Below, piece after piece: positions 8,003-16,441 of a stretch of DNA of 33,036 bases. The position numbers and the translations under genes are program-made. Source of the DNA: an uncultured Lachnospiraceae bacterium (GTDB taxonomy: Bacteria > Bacillota > Clostridia > Lachnospirales > Lachnospiraceae); assembly GCA_947628225.1 (NCBI GenBank), contig CANQYY010000021.1, forward strand, positions 1 through 33,036, read 5' to 3'. How positions within the stretch are numbered: the first letter of the stretch is position 1; each line of letters starts with the position of its first letter. The notes below the pieces were generated by a model. The model ran no database searches, had not been told where the DNA came from, and saw nothing but the letters and a program-made list of their open reading frames with translations.

Positions 8003-8875
8003 ATGGATAATATTTTTGTCTGGTTTATTACGAAATTTAATAAACACCGTATTACGATTCACGCCGCCCAGGTAGCATTTTTTACGATCATCTCTCTTTT
8101 TCCCTTTATGATGTTTTTAATTACGTTGCTGCGCTATACGCAAGTCAATGAAAATATTTTAACATCTGTGGTGGAAGCCGCCATCCCCGGCAATTTAAGC
8201 GAAATTGTCCTGCAATGGCTCCGGGAATCCTATGACGCTTCCTCCGGCACGATTCTTTCTGTTACTGTCATCACTACTCTCTGGGCAGGCTCGAAGGGAT
8301 TCTCCAGCATCGCCTTTGAATTGGACTGTATCTATGAGGTTCCCAACCGCAGGGGATTAATTATCCGCCGGCTTTCCTCCCTGTTGGACACCATAATATT
8401 TACCATTGCGATTATAACCAGTTTGATCGTTCTGGTCTACGGAAATCAGATTGTGCAGATGATCAATCACTTTTTTCCGCTTTTTTCCCAGTTTAAATTA
8501 ATCTTATTTATCCTTCGCTCCAGTGTTGCCTTTCTGGTTTTTGTTGTATATTTTCTTCTGCTTTACCGATATATTCCCAACCGGAAATCGCACTTTCGGG
8601 ATGAACTTCCGGGCGCCGGATTTTCTGCCTTTTTGTGGATCGTTTTTTCCTACCTCTATTCTCTTTATATTGATTACCACAGCAGCTTTTCCTCTATTTA
8701 CGGAAGTCTTACCTATATGGTACTGCTGATGCTGTGGATTTATTTTTGTATCATCATCATTTTTCTGGGCGCTATGCTCAATCAGTATCTCAAGCAGCAT
8801 AAGCGTATTCCCCTTTTATCCTCTATAAAAGAGATTCGCGAGATTGTACGTTCGTACCTGGAAAATAAAATCTGA
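8003..8875 (+). CDS. YihY/virulence factor BrkB family membrane protein
   Basis: A 290-residue polytopic membrane protein with six predicted transmembrane segments. The family hallmarks are visible: HRITIHAAQVAFFTIISLFPF near the N-terminus, then a long amphipathic segment, LWAGSKGFSSIAFELDCIY, and the C-terminal YGSLTYMVLLMLWIYFC and LGAMLNQYL. The name once suggested RNase BN, but that activity belongs to another gene; the family function is unsettled, with transport suspected. The ATG at 8003 follows AAGGAG at six bases. A longer ORF start at 7931 would run through the promoter and was not used. The 3' end overlaps the convergent spoIID by 53 bases. Confidence 0.88.
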   Translation: MDNIFVWFITKFNKHRITIHAAQVAFFTIISLFPFMMFLITLLRYTQVNENILTSVVEAAIPGNLSEIVLQWLRESYDASSGTILSVTVITTLWAGSKGFSSIAFELDCIYEVPNRRGLIIRRLSSLLDTIIFTIAIITSLIVLVYGNQIVQMINHFFPLFSQFKLILFILRSSVAFLVFVVYFLLLYRYIPNRKSHFRDELPGAGFSAFLWIVFSYLYSLYIDYHSSFSSIYGSLTYMVLLMLWIYFCIIIIFLGAMLNQYLKQHKRIPLLSSIKEIREIVRSYLENKI

Positions 8876-10598
8876 GGATTTCCAAATAGTTCTTTTTCCC
8901 GGCGGCCAGCGTATTGGCTCCATTCTGGCTCATGCCGACGCCATGTCCGTAACCGCCGCCGTAAAGGACATAGGAGCTTCCCTTTTTATCCAGATAGAAA
9001 AATCCACTGGGCAACAGGTTTAATCCGGTTACCTCTTTTTTATCTTTTCGTTTAAAAACCGTGCCGCTCCCTATCAAAAGCGAGCGGATATTGTACTCCG
9101 TATAAACGCGAATGGTTTCCTTTGTCCCCTGAATTTCTATCATGCAGACAACTCCGCCTTCCCCCCGTTTCTTTATTTCAATATTTTTTATACTCCCGAT
9201 TTCCGAAACCGGACGGCTCCTATAGGTTCCGTCGCTTTCCCTTACCTGTATCTGGGTTGGATTAGCCTTATATCGTCCTGCCAGAGAGCGGGAAATCGTT
9301 TTCTCAATCTCCTTTTTTTCGATTACCGTCTGCCACCGGTACCAGGGAGAGGTACTGTCTGCGGTATCCTGCATTTTTTGGATATAGGCCCGGAACGCCT
9401 CTTCTGTTTTCAGGCTTTGTTTCCTACGGGGGATGGTCTGCAGGGAGGCGGTGAGATAAGGAACCTCCTTTTTCGTAAACCAGACATCCTTCGTTCCCTC
9501 AGTGGAGCCGCAGGAAGCGGAATAAAAATAAGTAGAGGCAATTTTCCCATGATATGCCACGACCTGCTTTGCCGTGGCATTAACAGCGGCAATTGCCCTG
9601 CTGTCCTCCCGTATATTATTATAAACCTGAAAGGATACGCTGTCATCCACATGCGCCCCATATTTTGCCAGACGGTTTCCCTTCATATGCTGCGCCGCAT
9701 AGCTTCTGGCGCATACTGCCTGCGCCTTTAACGCCTCGGCTTCATAACTCGTCGGCATTTCACTGGGAACAACACTGTACAAATACTGCTCTAAAGGCAG
9801 TTCATTTACAATATTTAATACATTCCCATTTTTTTCGATCTCGATAGTCCCCCGGTATTCCGGTACTCCATACTGCCGTTTTATCGTTTCCAGCCGTATT
9901 TTTCCCCTTCCTCCGGTGGATACCACGGCGCGCCCGCGCAGAGAAGCCGGGTCAAACACGGTTTTCTGCCCTTTTTTACACTGCTTTATCTCTTTGCCGA
10001 TTTTTACCGTGTAATCTGAGTCAGCTGTCACTACCGCTTTTTTATGGCTGTAGGAGGAAAAATTGCTGTCCGTTAAAAGAACGCGGATCGTTTCCATTTT
10101 TGATTCCGCAATAACGGCGGCGCACAACCGGCTTCCTGCCGCCACAAATTTGGTACCGGTATTTCCCACTACAAGATCAGCGCGGCTCCCCTCGCTGACC
10201 GTACCGTTTTTTGCTACCCGGTAAACAACAAAATCGGAATCCAGCTTTACATTTCCATAATTTTCCAGCGTCATAACATTTTGAGAAATTTTTATTATTT
10301 TACCCTGAACCGTTTCCGGCTTTTTTACTACTCTTACAATTTTTCGATCTTCCAGATATAAATCTGCCACGCCCGATACCGCCTGTCCGGTTATCGAGGA
10401 GGCGGTTTCCAATACCTGCTTTTTCCCGCCCGACACCACACTGACAGAAGAGCCGCTGATTCCCGTTATGTAGCTGTTGCGAAGCGTTTTCTTTTCCGAT
10501 AAGTTCTTCGCCTCCTGCCAGGACTGGAAAAGCCAAAGAGCCGACATGGCTGCTACAATAATAAAAAAAATAAGTAATACTCTGCCTGTCCTTTTCAA
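8823..10598 (-). CDS. SpoIID/LytB-type peptidoglycan lytic transglycosylase
   Basis: A 591-residue membrane-anchored protein with one N-terminal transmembrane helix (about 7-25). The SpoIID domain begins near residue 245: YRGTIEIEKNG, then LPLEQYLYSVVPSEMP, where E280 aligns with the catalytic Glu of SpoIID, then ALKAQAVCARSYA, YFYSASCGSTEG and the C-terminal GGGYGHGVGMSQNGA. SpoIID trims septal peptidoglycan during engulfment together with SpoIIP/SpoIIM. The protein is longer than B. subtilis SpoIID, with about 220 extra N-terminal residues of beta-rich sequence. I take the start as the TTG at 10598 after AAAGGGGG. That SD lies inside a terminator stem, and a sigma-E-like promoter overlaps it, which favours a sporulation role. 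It could still be a vegetative LytB-like paralog. Confidence 0.88.
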   Translation of the reverse strand: MKRTGRVLLIFFIIVAAMSALWLFQSWQEAKNLSEKKTLRNSYITGISGSSVSVVSGGKKQVLETASSITGQAVSGVADLYLEDRKIVRVVKKPETVQGKIIKISQNVMTLENYGNVKLDSDFVVYRVAKNGTVSEGSRADLVVGNTGTKFVAAGSRLCAAVIAESKMETIRVLLTDSNFSSYSHKKAVVTADSDYTVKIGKEIKQCKKGQKTVFDPASLRGRAVVSTGGRGKIRLETIKRQYGVPEYRGTIEIEKNGNVLNIVNELPLEQYLYSVVPSEMPTSYEAEALKAQAVCARSYAAQHMKGNRLAKYGAHVDDSVSFQVYNNIREDSRAIAAVNATAKQVVAYHGKIASTYFYSASCGSTEGTKDVWFTKKEVPYLTASLQTIPRRKQSLKTEEAFRAYIQKMQDTADSTSPWYRWQTVIEKKEIEKTISRSLAGRYKANPTQIQVRESDGTYRSRPVSEIGSIKNIEIKKRGEGGVVCMIEIQGTKETIRVYTEYNIRSLLIGSGTVFKRKDKKEVTGLNLLPSGFFYLDKKGSSYVLYGGGYGHGVGMSQNGANTLAAGKKNYLEILRFYFPGTNVQSRESLL

Positions 10599-10638
10599 AA
10601 AAAATCCCCCTTTGCACTAAATATGTATGCAAAGAGGG
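10597..10638 (-). terminator. Rho-independent terminator of the fabH operon
   Basis: On the minus strand CCCTCTTTGCA (10638-10628) pairs over 11 bp with TGCAAAGGGGG (10616-10606), including one G-U wobble, across an 11-base loop. ATTTTTTTT follows. The wobble becomes an A-C mismatch on the plus strand, so it is specific to minus-strand transcripts. The right arm doubles as the spoIID SD. Confidence 0.85.
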
Positions 10639-10650
10639 AGAAAAATATTC
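10618..10650 (-). promoter_or_regulatory. Sigma-E-like sporulation promoter of spoIID
   Basis: On the minus strand GAATATT (10650-10644) fits the sigma-E -35 pattern (kmATATT). After a 14-base spacer comes CATACATATT (from 10629), close to the -10 pattern CATACAnTT. The predicted start at about 10618-10617 lies in the terminator loop, so this transcript would lack the left stem arm and keep the SD free. Confidence 0.6.
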
Positions 10651-10653
10651 TAT

Positions 10654-11355
10654 TTATAAATAGTCATGGGTTATTTTCCATATGTAATGCTGCAAAAGCT
10701 TTGCCGGTTCCTCATTAAATTCCTCGTCCAGCAATTCATTATTTGAAATGACCCGAAGCCCGATACAGGGAGTCCGGAATAACTCGCAGACCTCGTAAAC
10801 AGCCGCCGTTTCCATATCCTCACATATGGTATGGAATTTTTCAGAAAGCCACACGATACGGTCGTCCTCCCGGCTGAAAACATCTCCGGTAGCGGCTTTC
10901 CCCTTTACCATACGCCCCGATGTATAGGGAAGTTTTGAATACAAATCCAATAAAACCTCGTCTGCCTGATAATAGGTTGTCCGATACCCTTCCCAGGCAA
11001 AGGGGTCGCTCCCCTCTCCCAATTTTCTCTTCGGCATAGCCAATGAATTGATATTTACTGCCTCCTGTACCAGCACCACGTCGCCGGTACTCAACTCTCT
11101 GGTCTGCGCTCCCGCCGTTCCCTGATTTATCACAAGAGTGGGGTGAAATACAGCCAGAGCATAGGCTGTCGCCATAGCAGCCTTTACGGTACCAATCCCC
11201 GTCTGATTCACTATATAGGTTTTATTGCCCTGCGTTCCTATATGAAAAACCATATTATCTTCTTCATGGCAATGATACTGCCCCATTTTCTTTACCTGCC
11301 CGCACAGATAATCCGTTTCGATATCCATCGCGCCCTGAATTAAAACTTTCTTCAT
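10654..11355 (-). CDS. MTA/SAH nucleosidase-like nucleoside hydrolase/phosphorylase
   Basis: A 233-residue PNP_UDP_1 fold enzyme most like 5'-methylthioadenosine/S-adenosylhomocysteine nucleosidase. The opening QGAMDIE aligns with GAMEEE of E. coli MTAN, so the Glu12 equivalent is kept (E13). NQGTAGA, ATGDVFS and EDMETAAVYEVC keep the ribose-binding Glu. The purine-base aspartate of MTAN (ISD197) is Asn here (ISNN, N205). That change suggests a 6-oxopurine or other base preference, so the substrate is uncertain. The ATG at 11355 has AAAGGA at eight bases; an ATG three codons upstream touches its SD. It starts 15 bases after the fabH stop and is followed by a strong terminator. Confidence 0.78.
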   Translation of the reverse strand: MKKVLIQGAMDIETDYLCGQVKKMGQYHCHEEDNMVFHIGTQGNKTYIVNQTGIGTVKAAMATAYALAVFHPTLVINQGTAGAQTRELSTGDVVLVQEAVNINSLAMPKRKLGEGSDPFAWEGYRTTYYQADEVLLDLYSKLPYTSGRMVKGKAATGDVFSREDDRIVWLSEKFHTICEDMETAAVYEVCELFRTPCIGLRVISNNELLDEEFNEEPAKLLQHYIWKITHDYL

Positions 11356-11370
11356 CGTTGTCATCCTTTT

Positions 11371-12342
11371 CTACCATTCTAACAGCATTGCGCCCCATGT
11401 CAGTCCGCCGCCGAAACCGGACATGATAATCTTATCCCCTCTCTCCAAAAGATGATTCCGGTTCAGCTCATCCAAAAGAATCGGTATACTGGCAGACGAG
11501 GTATTCCCATACCGGTCCAGATTCATGGGGAATTTATCAATATCTACTTTCAGACGCTTAGCAATCAGCTCCAAAATACGCAGGTTTGCCTGATGCAGAA
11601 TAAAGAATTTAATATCCTCCACATCCAGCTCTGTCTTTTTTAATATTTGCTTTACACAGCGGGGCACCGTCGTCACCGCGAAGCGAAACACTGCCTGCCC
11701 CTCCATCTTCAAATAATCCTTTTTTCGTTTTGAATTGTGAAAGGGGTTTTGAATGCCTCTCCCCTTACAGGTAAGAACATCTCCCTGACTCCCATCCGAA
11801 CCGGTCACACTGGCAATCAGACCGCCCTCGCCCTCTTCCCAGCGGACAATCGCGGCTCCGGCGCCATCGCCAAAAAGTATGCAGGAACTCCGGTCGGACC
11901 AGTCCACTTCGCGGGAGAGCGTTTCGGCTCCAATAACCAGAACCGTTTTTGCCATTCCCATTTCTATATAAGCATACGCCGTATTCAGGGAGAACAAAAA
12001 TCCGGAACAAGCGGCATTCAAATCGAAGCAGGTAGCCCGGATCGCCCCGATCGCTCCCTGTACCGAGCAGGATGTACTCGGTACATAAGTATCTGCCGAT
12101 ACCGTCGCCACTATGATCATATCCAGCTCCTCTGCACAGATGCCCGCATTTTCCAATGCCGCCTCCGCCGCATGAGCCGCCATATACGTAGTACCTTCTT
12201 TTCCATTGGATAGATGTCTTTCTTTTATTCCGATACGTTGCTGAATCCATTCGTCATCTGTATCGACAATTGTAGAGAGAAAGTGATTATCCGCCACCTT
12301 TTTCGGAAGATAGCTGCCAGTACCAATAATTCTCACTGCCAT
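11371..12342 (-). CDS. fabH: 3-oxoacyl-[acyl-carrier-protein] synthase III
   Basis: KAS III, which starts type II fatty acid synthesis by condensing an acyl-CoA with malonyl-ACP. The 323 residues equal the family length. The catalytic triad is visible: C112 in NAACSGF, H250 in HQANLRI and N280 in RYGNTSSASIP. The N-terminal GTGSYLPKK and TDDEWIQQRIGIKERH and the C-terminal GFGGGLTWG are also typical. The ATG at 12342 follows AAAGGGG at ten bases, behind a near-perfect sigma-A promoter. It forms a two-gene unit with the nucleosidase and is not embedded in a fab cluster, so it may be a secondary KAS III with its own primer preference (inference). Confidence 0.94.
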   Translation of the reverse strand: MAVRIIGTGSYLPKKVADNHFLSTIVDTDDEWIQQRIGIKERHLSNGKEGTTYMAAHAAEAALENAGICAEELDMIIVATVSADTYVPSTSCSVQGAIGAIRATCFDLNAACSGFLFSLNTAYAYIEMGMAKTVLVIGAETLSREVDWSDRSSCILFGDGAGAAIVRWEEGEGGLIASVTGSDGSQGDVLTCKGRGIQNPFHNSKRKKDYLKMEGQAVFRFAVTTVPRCVKQILKKTELDVEDIKFFILHQANLRILELIAKRLKVDIDKFPMNLDRYGNTSSASIPILLDELNRNHLLERGDKIIMSGFGGGLTWGAMLLEW

Positions 12343-12379
12343 GTTTTTCTTACCCCTTTGAAATTATTCTCTAGTCCAA

Positions 12380-12409
12380 AGTATAATGCCTTTCCCTGTT
12401 AATTGTCAA
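12380..12409 (-). promoter_or_regulatory. Sigma-A promoter of fabH
   Basis: On the minus strand TTGACA (12409-12404), an 18-base spacer and TATACT (12385-12380) are close to consensus. The promoter starts only 23 bases beyond the stop of the sulfotransferase-like gene, and no clear terminator separates the two. Confidence 0.68.
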
Positions 12410-12432
12410 TCGTAGCAATAAATACTACGTCA

Positions 12433-14391
12433 TCAATTATTTTTAACTACATTCTTTCCTGTTGCATACCATTTCCCCTGATAGTTTACTGCAATCTCAT
12501 AAGTATCAGGCTTTAGGGAAGCCAGAGGAATCGCAATAGAATACTTCAATTTGCGGTATTTTTTTGTCCCCTTCCCGGCGCTGGAATAATCCATAACGTA
12601 GCTATTATTTTTGCCGATAAACTGCACCTTTTTCACAGCGTGGTCATTAGTCGTCATATATAAGACAGATTCCATAAGATAAAAGGACACTTTGTCTTCT
12701 CCCAGAGTTTCCGCCGGCTGTTTCTTTTCCTTTGCCGGAATCGGCGCCTGTAACGTCCCCTTTATATAATTATCTCCAATCTTCAGCGGCGCCGCCAGAT
12801 CATTCCAGTCGATATTCAATTCATAACCCCGGTAAAAATAGTATTTTGCAGAATACTGGTTGAGGACGGCACAGGAATCATAATCAAACTCATAAATCAT
12901 TCCCTGTCTGCCGTTAATCAGCGGATGCAGATAGCCTCCAAAGGAAAATATCCTCTTATTCTTTCTGTCATAAGCGCTATTTGACGTGATAATAGATTTC
13001 ACGCCCGGGTACAGTTTTTCCTGCTTTACCGTCTTTTCCTTTTCGTTGACGGAATAAATCGTGACGTAAGACTCCTTATTTTTATCAAAAAAATCTACCT
13101 TGCGGGTACCCCTCCAGTGATTGTCATACATCATAATATGTATGGTATCCGGGTCATTGTCCAAATCATAAGGAATTTCATAGATACTGTGGGGCTGATA
13201 ATGCCAGGTAATATTCCCAATGGGCTTTAATACCTTGTCCTTTTGCTCCGTTCCCTCAAACATTTTCGGATTAGCCAGAATCCATTTTAATTCATTCGTT
13301 TTCCAGTCCACCTTAATGCCGGCATGGAGATTTCTCGGGGATAACAGCACCGAGTTATCTTCCTTTTTATAAGAAGCTGTATTCAGATGCGCCCAATCCA
13401 CCATATCCTGATAGGTGTCGTCAAAAAGCTCTCTCATATCCAGAGATTTCACAATATTACCGGTTTTTCTGTCGATCTCCGTCACCACATCCTCATTGTG
13501 CCCGTCAATAGAATTTGACAAAACAAGGAGGTTTCCGCCCGGAGTCTTTTCTATAACCTCGTGATGGATTCCGTTTTTTACATAATAGGACTGATAGGCC
13601 CTGCCCAGATAATCCATTTCATACATCTGGGTCACATGAGGCTTTTCCTCCGTCGGAGTGTATGCCAAATCGCTCAAAAAGATTAACCGCTTATTGCTGA
13701 GTGGAAATACGCCATAGGAGCCGGATGTCATGTAAATATACCAGCGGACATTTCCATCCTCATCATAGGCAAAGGGATACTTGGTGGAAAATCCGGATAT
13801 AATGGTCAGTCCATAGGCGGACGTCTTTGTCTTTTTTTCTACCCGGATGACATCCTGCAATTTATCCGGCAATTTTCCTGTCTGAATCTGAATAGTCCGG
13901 GAGCGAAGCTTCTTATCCTGGTTATCAAGGCAGGTAAGAACCACCTTGTTTTTGGCGTCCGGATATAGTCCTACCACCGGTATCCTATGGTACTTTGCTC
14001 TTCCCACTGTCCCTGCCACATCTGTTTTTTTCGTTTTTCCTTTTACGGTAACGCTCACTTTGCAGGCATCTTCCGTATAAAACAGAATATAGGCTGTCAA
14101 AGGAGAATTTCCGTAGGGATTTGTAACAATCAAAGGTTTCTCCCAAGTATACTTGCCGGAACGCAGCTCCTTCTCATATGCGTCATCCCTGCTCTGGCTT
14201 GCCGCAGGCATAGACTCTCTGGCAGAAATCGTCTGCGAAGTCACTGCCTCCAACGAACTGCCGCTGATGACATCCGTTGTCTGCGTTTCCTGCTGGGTCA
14301 CATGATTTTCATCGGTTTCTTTTTTATCCCCGCAGGCAGTAAATGCAAAGGTCAATGCAAGCGCCAGCAGGCATATCCATATTTTTTTCAT
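12433..14391 (-). CDS. Arylsulfate sulfotransferase (ASST)-like lipoprotein
   Basis: A 652-residue exported lipoprotein with signal peptide MKKIWICLLALALTFAFTAC and lipobox FTAC (Cys20). After a Ser/Thr-rich linker and an Ig-like N-terminal region (about 85-170) comes a six-bladed propeller of the Arylsulfotrans family. ASST moves sulfate from one phenolic ester to another without PAPS. Active-site signatures are visible: H276/H277 (GIHHEVIE), DWAHLN (H335) and SPRN (R353) spaced 18 residues apart as in the E. coli enzyme, and YQPHS (H401). The ATG follows AAAGGAG. It begins 16 bases after the upstream membrane protein gene and seems to be the last gene of the operon. Sulfotransfer itself is inferred. 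Confidence 0.82.
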   Translation of the reverse strand: MKKIWICLLALALTFAFTACGDKKETDENHVTQQETQTTDVISGSSLEAVTSQTISARESMPAASQSRDDAYEKELRSGKYTWEKPLIVTNPYGNSPLTAYILFYTEDACKVSVTVKGKTKKTDVAGTVGRAKYHRIPVVGLYPDAKNKVVLTCLDNQDKKLRSRTIQIQTGKLPDKLQDVIRVEKKTKTSAYGLTIISGFSTKYPFAYDEDGNVRWYIYMTSGSYGVFPLSNKRLIFLSDLAYTPTEEKPHVTQMYEMDYLGRAYQSYYVKNGIHHEVIEKTPGGNLLVLSNSIDGHNEDVVTEIDRKTGNIVKSLDMRELFDDTYQDMVDWAHLNTASYKKEDNSVLLSPRNLHAGIKVDWKTNELKWILANPKMFEGTEQKDKVLKPIGNITWHYQPHSIYEIPYDLDNDPDTIHIMMYDNHWRGTRKVDFFDKNKESYVTIYSVNEKEKTVKQEKLYPGVKSIITSNSAYDRKNKRIFSFGGYLHPLINGRQGMIYEFDYDSCAVLNQYSAKYYFYRGYELNIDWNDLAAPLKIGDNYIKGTLQAPIPAKEKKQPAETLGEDKVSFYLMESVLYMTTNDHAVKKVQFIGKNNSYVMDYSSAGKGTKKYRKLKYSIAIPLASLKPDTYEIAVNYQGKWYATGKNVVKNN

Positions 14392-14407
14392 CTCTTAATC
14401 TCCTTTT

Positions 14408-14950
14408 TTAGAATAGTCTGCTAAATTTTTCGTATAGAATCTTTCTGACCGTAAAATACGCCAGATCATATACAATCCACACCAGGATTCCGAACGGAAT
14501 CATTGCTATCTTAAACCATGGCTTTGCCAACAATGTGTCAGAAACAAAAAATTGAGGAAACAGATACAGAAGGAACAGATACAGAAGCGCAAAGATGATA
14601 AAACGAAAGCCTCCGTGCAGCCATATTTTTTTCCTGCCATCCACAATGCGGCACAGAAGCAGCCAGCTTCCCTCCGACAATAAAAGATAGCCTGCCAGCG
14701 CCAAATACAAAAACAGATGAAGCTTATTGGGATTCACAATAAAGTCCAGCAGCAGGCAGACGAAGAAAAACACCGTACCATACCCCATCCCGTAAGAGCA
14801 GACGGCAATCCCTGTTAAAAAAGCTGCCGCCGCCGTAAAAAATACCGTATTGACAGAAATGACAGTACCAAGTACCGTCAGTACCGTACTTAGTGCCGCC
14901 ATCACTCCTAAAACGGCAAGCGCTTTTGTTTTATTTACATGCATCCGCAT
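14408..14950 (-). CDS. Polytopic membrane protein of unknown function
   Basis: A 180-residue protein with a short basic N-terminus and about six hydrophobic segments. The opening ([22 protein letters not shown]) and overall size recall ECF-transporter substrate-binding (S) components, but I cannot assign a family. The ATG at 14950 has GGGAGGAG six bases upstream and lies inside the end of the J-domain gene, a 16-base overlap that suggests translational coupling. It is followed 16 bases later by the sulfotransferase-like lipoprotein, so both are likely made together at the membrane. The ORF could start six codons earlier, but that ATG lacks an SD. Confidence 0.66.
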   Translation of the reverse strand: MRMHVNKTKALAVLGVMAALSTVLTVLGTVISVNTVFFTAAAAFLTGIAVCSYGMGYGTVFFFVCLLLDFIVNPNKLHLFLYLALAGYLLLSEGSWLLLCRIVDGRKKIWLHGGFRFIIFALLYLFLLYLFPQFFVSDTLLAKPWFKIAMIPFGILVWIVYDLAYFTVRKILYEKFSRLF

Positions 14951-15609
14951 AAATCTCCTCCCATACATTCACACATCGTATCCGCGCACCATAAATCACA
15001 GCATAGATTTCCGCTGCCGCAGGAATCCATGCCGTAGCCGCCATACCCGCCGTAGCCTCCGTAGCCGCCGTAACCGCCATAACCGCCGCCAAACGGAGTA
15101 CCGCCAAAGGGCGAAGCTGTCCCGCCCCGCTGCAGCTGCTGATAATATTGCATATATTCCGGATTGCCCGGCTCCATTTCCACTGCCTTTTTCGCATAAT
15201 CTAAGGCAACCACATTATTTCCCAATCCCAGATTCGCGCAGGAGCTGAAATAATACCATCTGGCGCTCCTGTTTGGTATGGAGTTTAATACGTTGATCGC
15301 TTCATTATAGCGGCGGGCGCGGATATAATTCATCGCCGCCATCAGATGCTGATCCTCTTCCGAATAATTCCCGGATGCCTGCCCGCCATAACCGCGATAG
15401 TTTCCATTGCTTTTGCCGGAGCGTTCTTCTACAATCTGATTATAGGCCTCCTGAACCTGACGGAACTTATCCTCCGCCCACTTTTTCTGGGTATCCTCAG
15501 AATAAGAATCCGGATGATATTTCCGGCTCATGGTCCGGTATGCTTTTTTAATTTCACGATCGGAAGCCTCTCTGGAAACTCCCAATACCTGATATGGGTC
15601 ATTCATCAT
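14935..15609 (-). CDS. J-domain protein with TPR-like region and Gly-Tyr/Cys tail
   Basis: A 224-residue cytoplasmic DnaJ-like co-chaperone. The J domain (about residues 4-70) keeps [22 protein letters not shown] and the HPD motif (32-34) that stimulates Hsp70 ATPase. A helical region follows (about 85-160; [38 protein letters not shown]), typical of a TPR pair. Then comes a tract of seven Gly-Gly-Tyr/Gly-Tyr-Gly units and a Cys-rich end with eight cysteines in the last 28 residues, including CCDLWC and [11 protein letters not shown]. There is no DnaJ zinc finger of the usual spacing, so it is not canonical DnaJ. The start overlaps the end of the DUF5685 gene by 11 bases; the second ATG (15606) is equally possible. 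Confidence 0.82.
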   Translation of the reverse strand: MMNDPYQVLGVSREASDREIKKAYRTMSRKYHPDSYSEDTQKKWAEDKFRQVQEAYNQIVEERSGKSNGNYRGYGGQASGNYSEEDQHLMAAMNYIRARRYNEAINVLNSIPNRSARWYYFSSCANLGLGNNVVALDYAKKAVEMEPGNPEYMQYYQQLQRGGTASPFGGTPFGGGYGGYGGYGGYGGYGGYGMDSCGSGNLCCDLWCADTMCECMGGDLCGCM

Positions 15610-16423
15610 TTTTATCCTGTTTCCTTTCGTATTTTGTCCAAACACCCTCATAAAGAATATTGCGGATAATCGCCAGATCCTGTTCACAGGGCAGCTTTTC
15701 AAACTCTGCAATCGCCATACGGAGCGTCCCGTCTAACATCTGACGCACTCTTTCCTCAAAGTCATTCTCCGAAAAGTTCTGCAAAAACGGATTATAGCAG
15801 TTTTTTTTACTGTCTTCCTCCACATCCATATAAGCATCCATAATATAAATAAATTTCCCCAGGTAAAATCCCATACGGCGCAGGATATTCTGAAAAGCAT
15901 CCTCCCGCCAGATAAACAATTCCGCCATAAGATTTCCAAAGGGCCTTGCCGCTGCATCAATATCCCGGCAGTTTTCTTTTTCGAGGCAGGATAGCTCCTC
16001 TAAGGACCCGGCAATGACTCCCGCCTGCCTTGGATATTTCGCCGCTATCGCTTTTTTCTTTCGGGAAAGCGCCTTCATTCCCAAAAAACCACTGATTTTC
16101 TTTTCATCCTTCCAATCATCTTCACAATGTCCGCTGGCAAGCAGAATGTTCATATCGGCAGCGTAGTCGGATATTTCATTGTACAGCATATACTGTTTTT
16201 TTGCCGGATGAATCAGGCATCTTTTTTGGGTTTCCTCCGTTGCCGGTTCGTAGAGGGACGTCAGTAAGACAATTAAAAAGGTCATATCATAGGTTAAGGT
16301 TATCTGCCCCATACCCCCATACAGCCTGCGGAGGCGCCGGCAAAGGCCACAGTAAAATCCTTTATACCGGGCAAATTCCCGCAGCTTCATCTCCGGCTTG
16401 TTTGCCGTCACATAGCCAAACAT
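15599..16423 (-). CDS. DUF5685-like alpha-helical protein
   Basis: A 274-residue, mostly helical, apparently soluble protein matching what I recall as DUF5685 from Clostridia. The N-terminus opens [16 protein letters not shown], followed by FYCGLCRRL with Cys25 and Cys28, and a further Cys69 (RCLIHPAKK), a possible metal site. Two acidic motifs stand out: DDWKD (102-106) and DAYMDVEED (196-204) followed by a Tyr-Asn-Pro (210-212). These recall the paired Asp motifs of trans-isoprenoid synthases, but that is only a resemblance. The ATG has AAGGAG at seven bases. It sits between the zinc-ribbon membrane protein (18-base gap) and the J-domain gene (overlapping). Confidence 0.7.
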   Translation of the reverse strand: MFGYVTANKPEMKLREFARYKGFYCGLCRRLRRLYGGMGQITLTYDMTFLIVLLTSLYEPATEETQKRCLIHPAKKQYMLYNEISDYAADMNILLASGHCEDDWKDEKKISGFLGMKALSRKKKAIAAKYPRQAGVIAGSLEELSCLEKENCRDIDAAARPFGNLMAELFIWREDAFQNILRRMGFYLGKFIYIMDAYMDVEEDSKKNCYNPFLQNFSENDFEERVRQMLDGTLRMAIAEFEKLPCEQDLAIIRNILYEGVWTKYERKQDKNDE

Positions 16424-16441
16424 TTTCCTGCTCCTTCCCCG

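Noticed and set aside
10597..10638. Hairpin read as a plus-strand terminator
   Set aside because: On the plus strand one pair becomes A-C and no T-run follows; it works only for minus-strand RNA.
12411..12429. CGTAG / CTACG inverted repeat after the sulfotransferase-like gene as a terminator
   Set aside because: Stem of only five pairs and no T-run on the minus strand.
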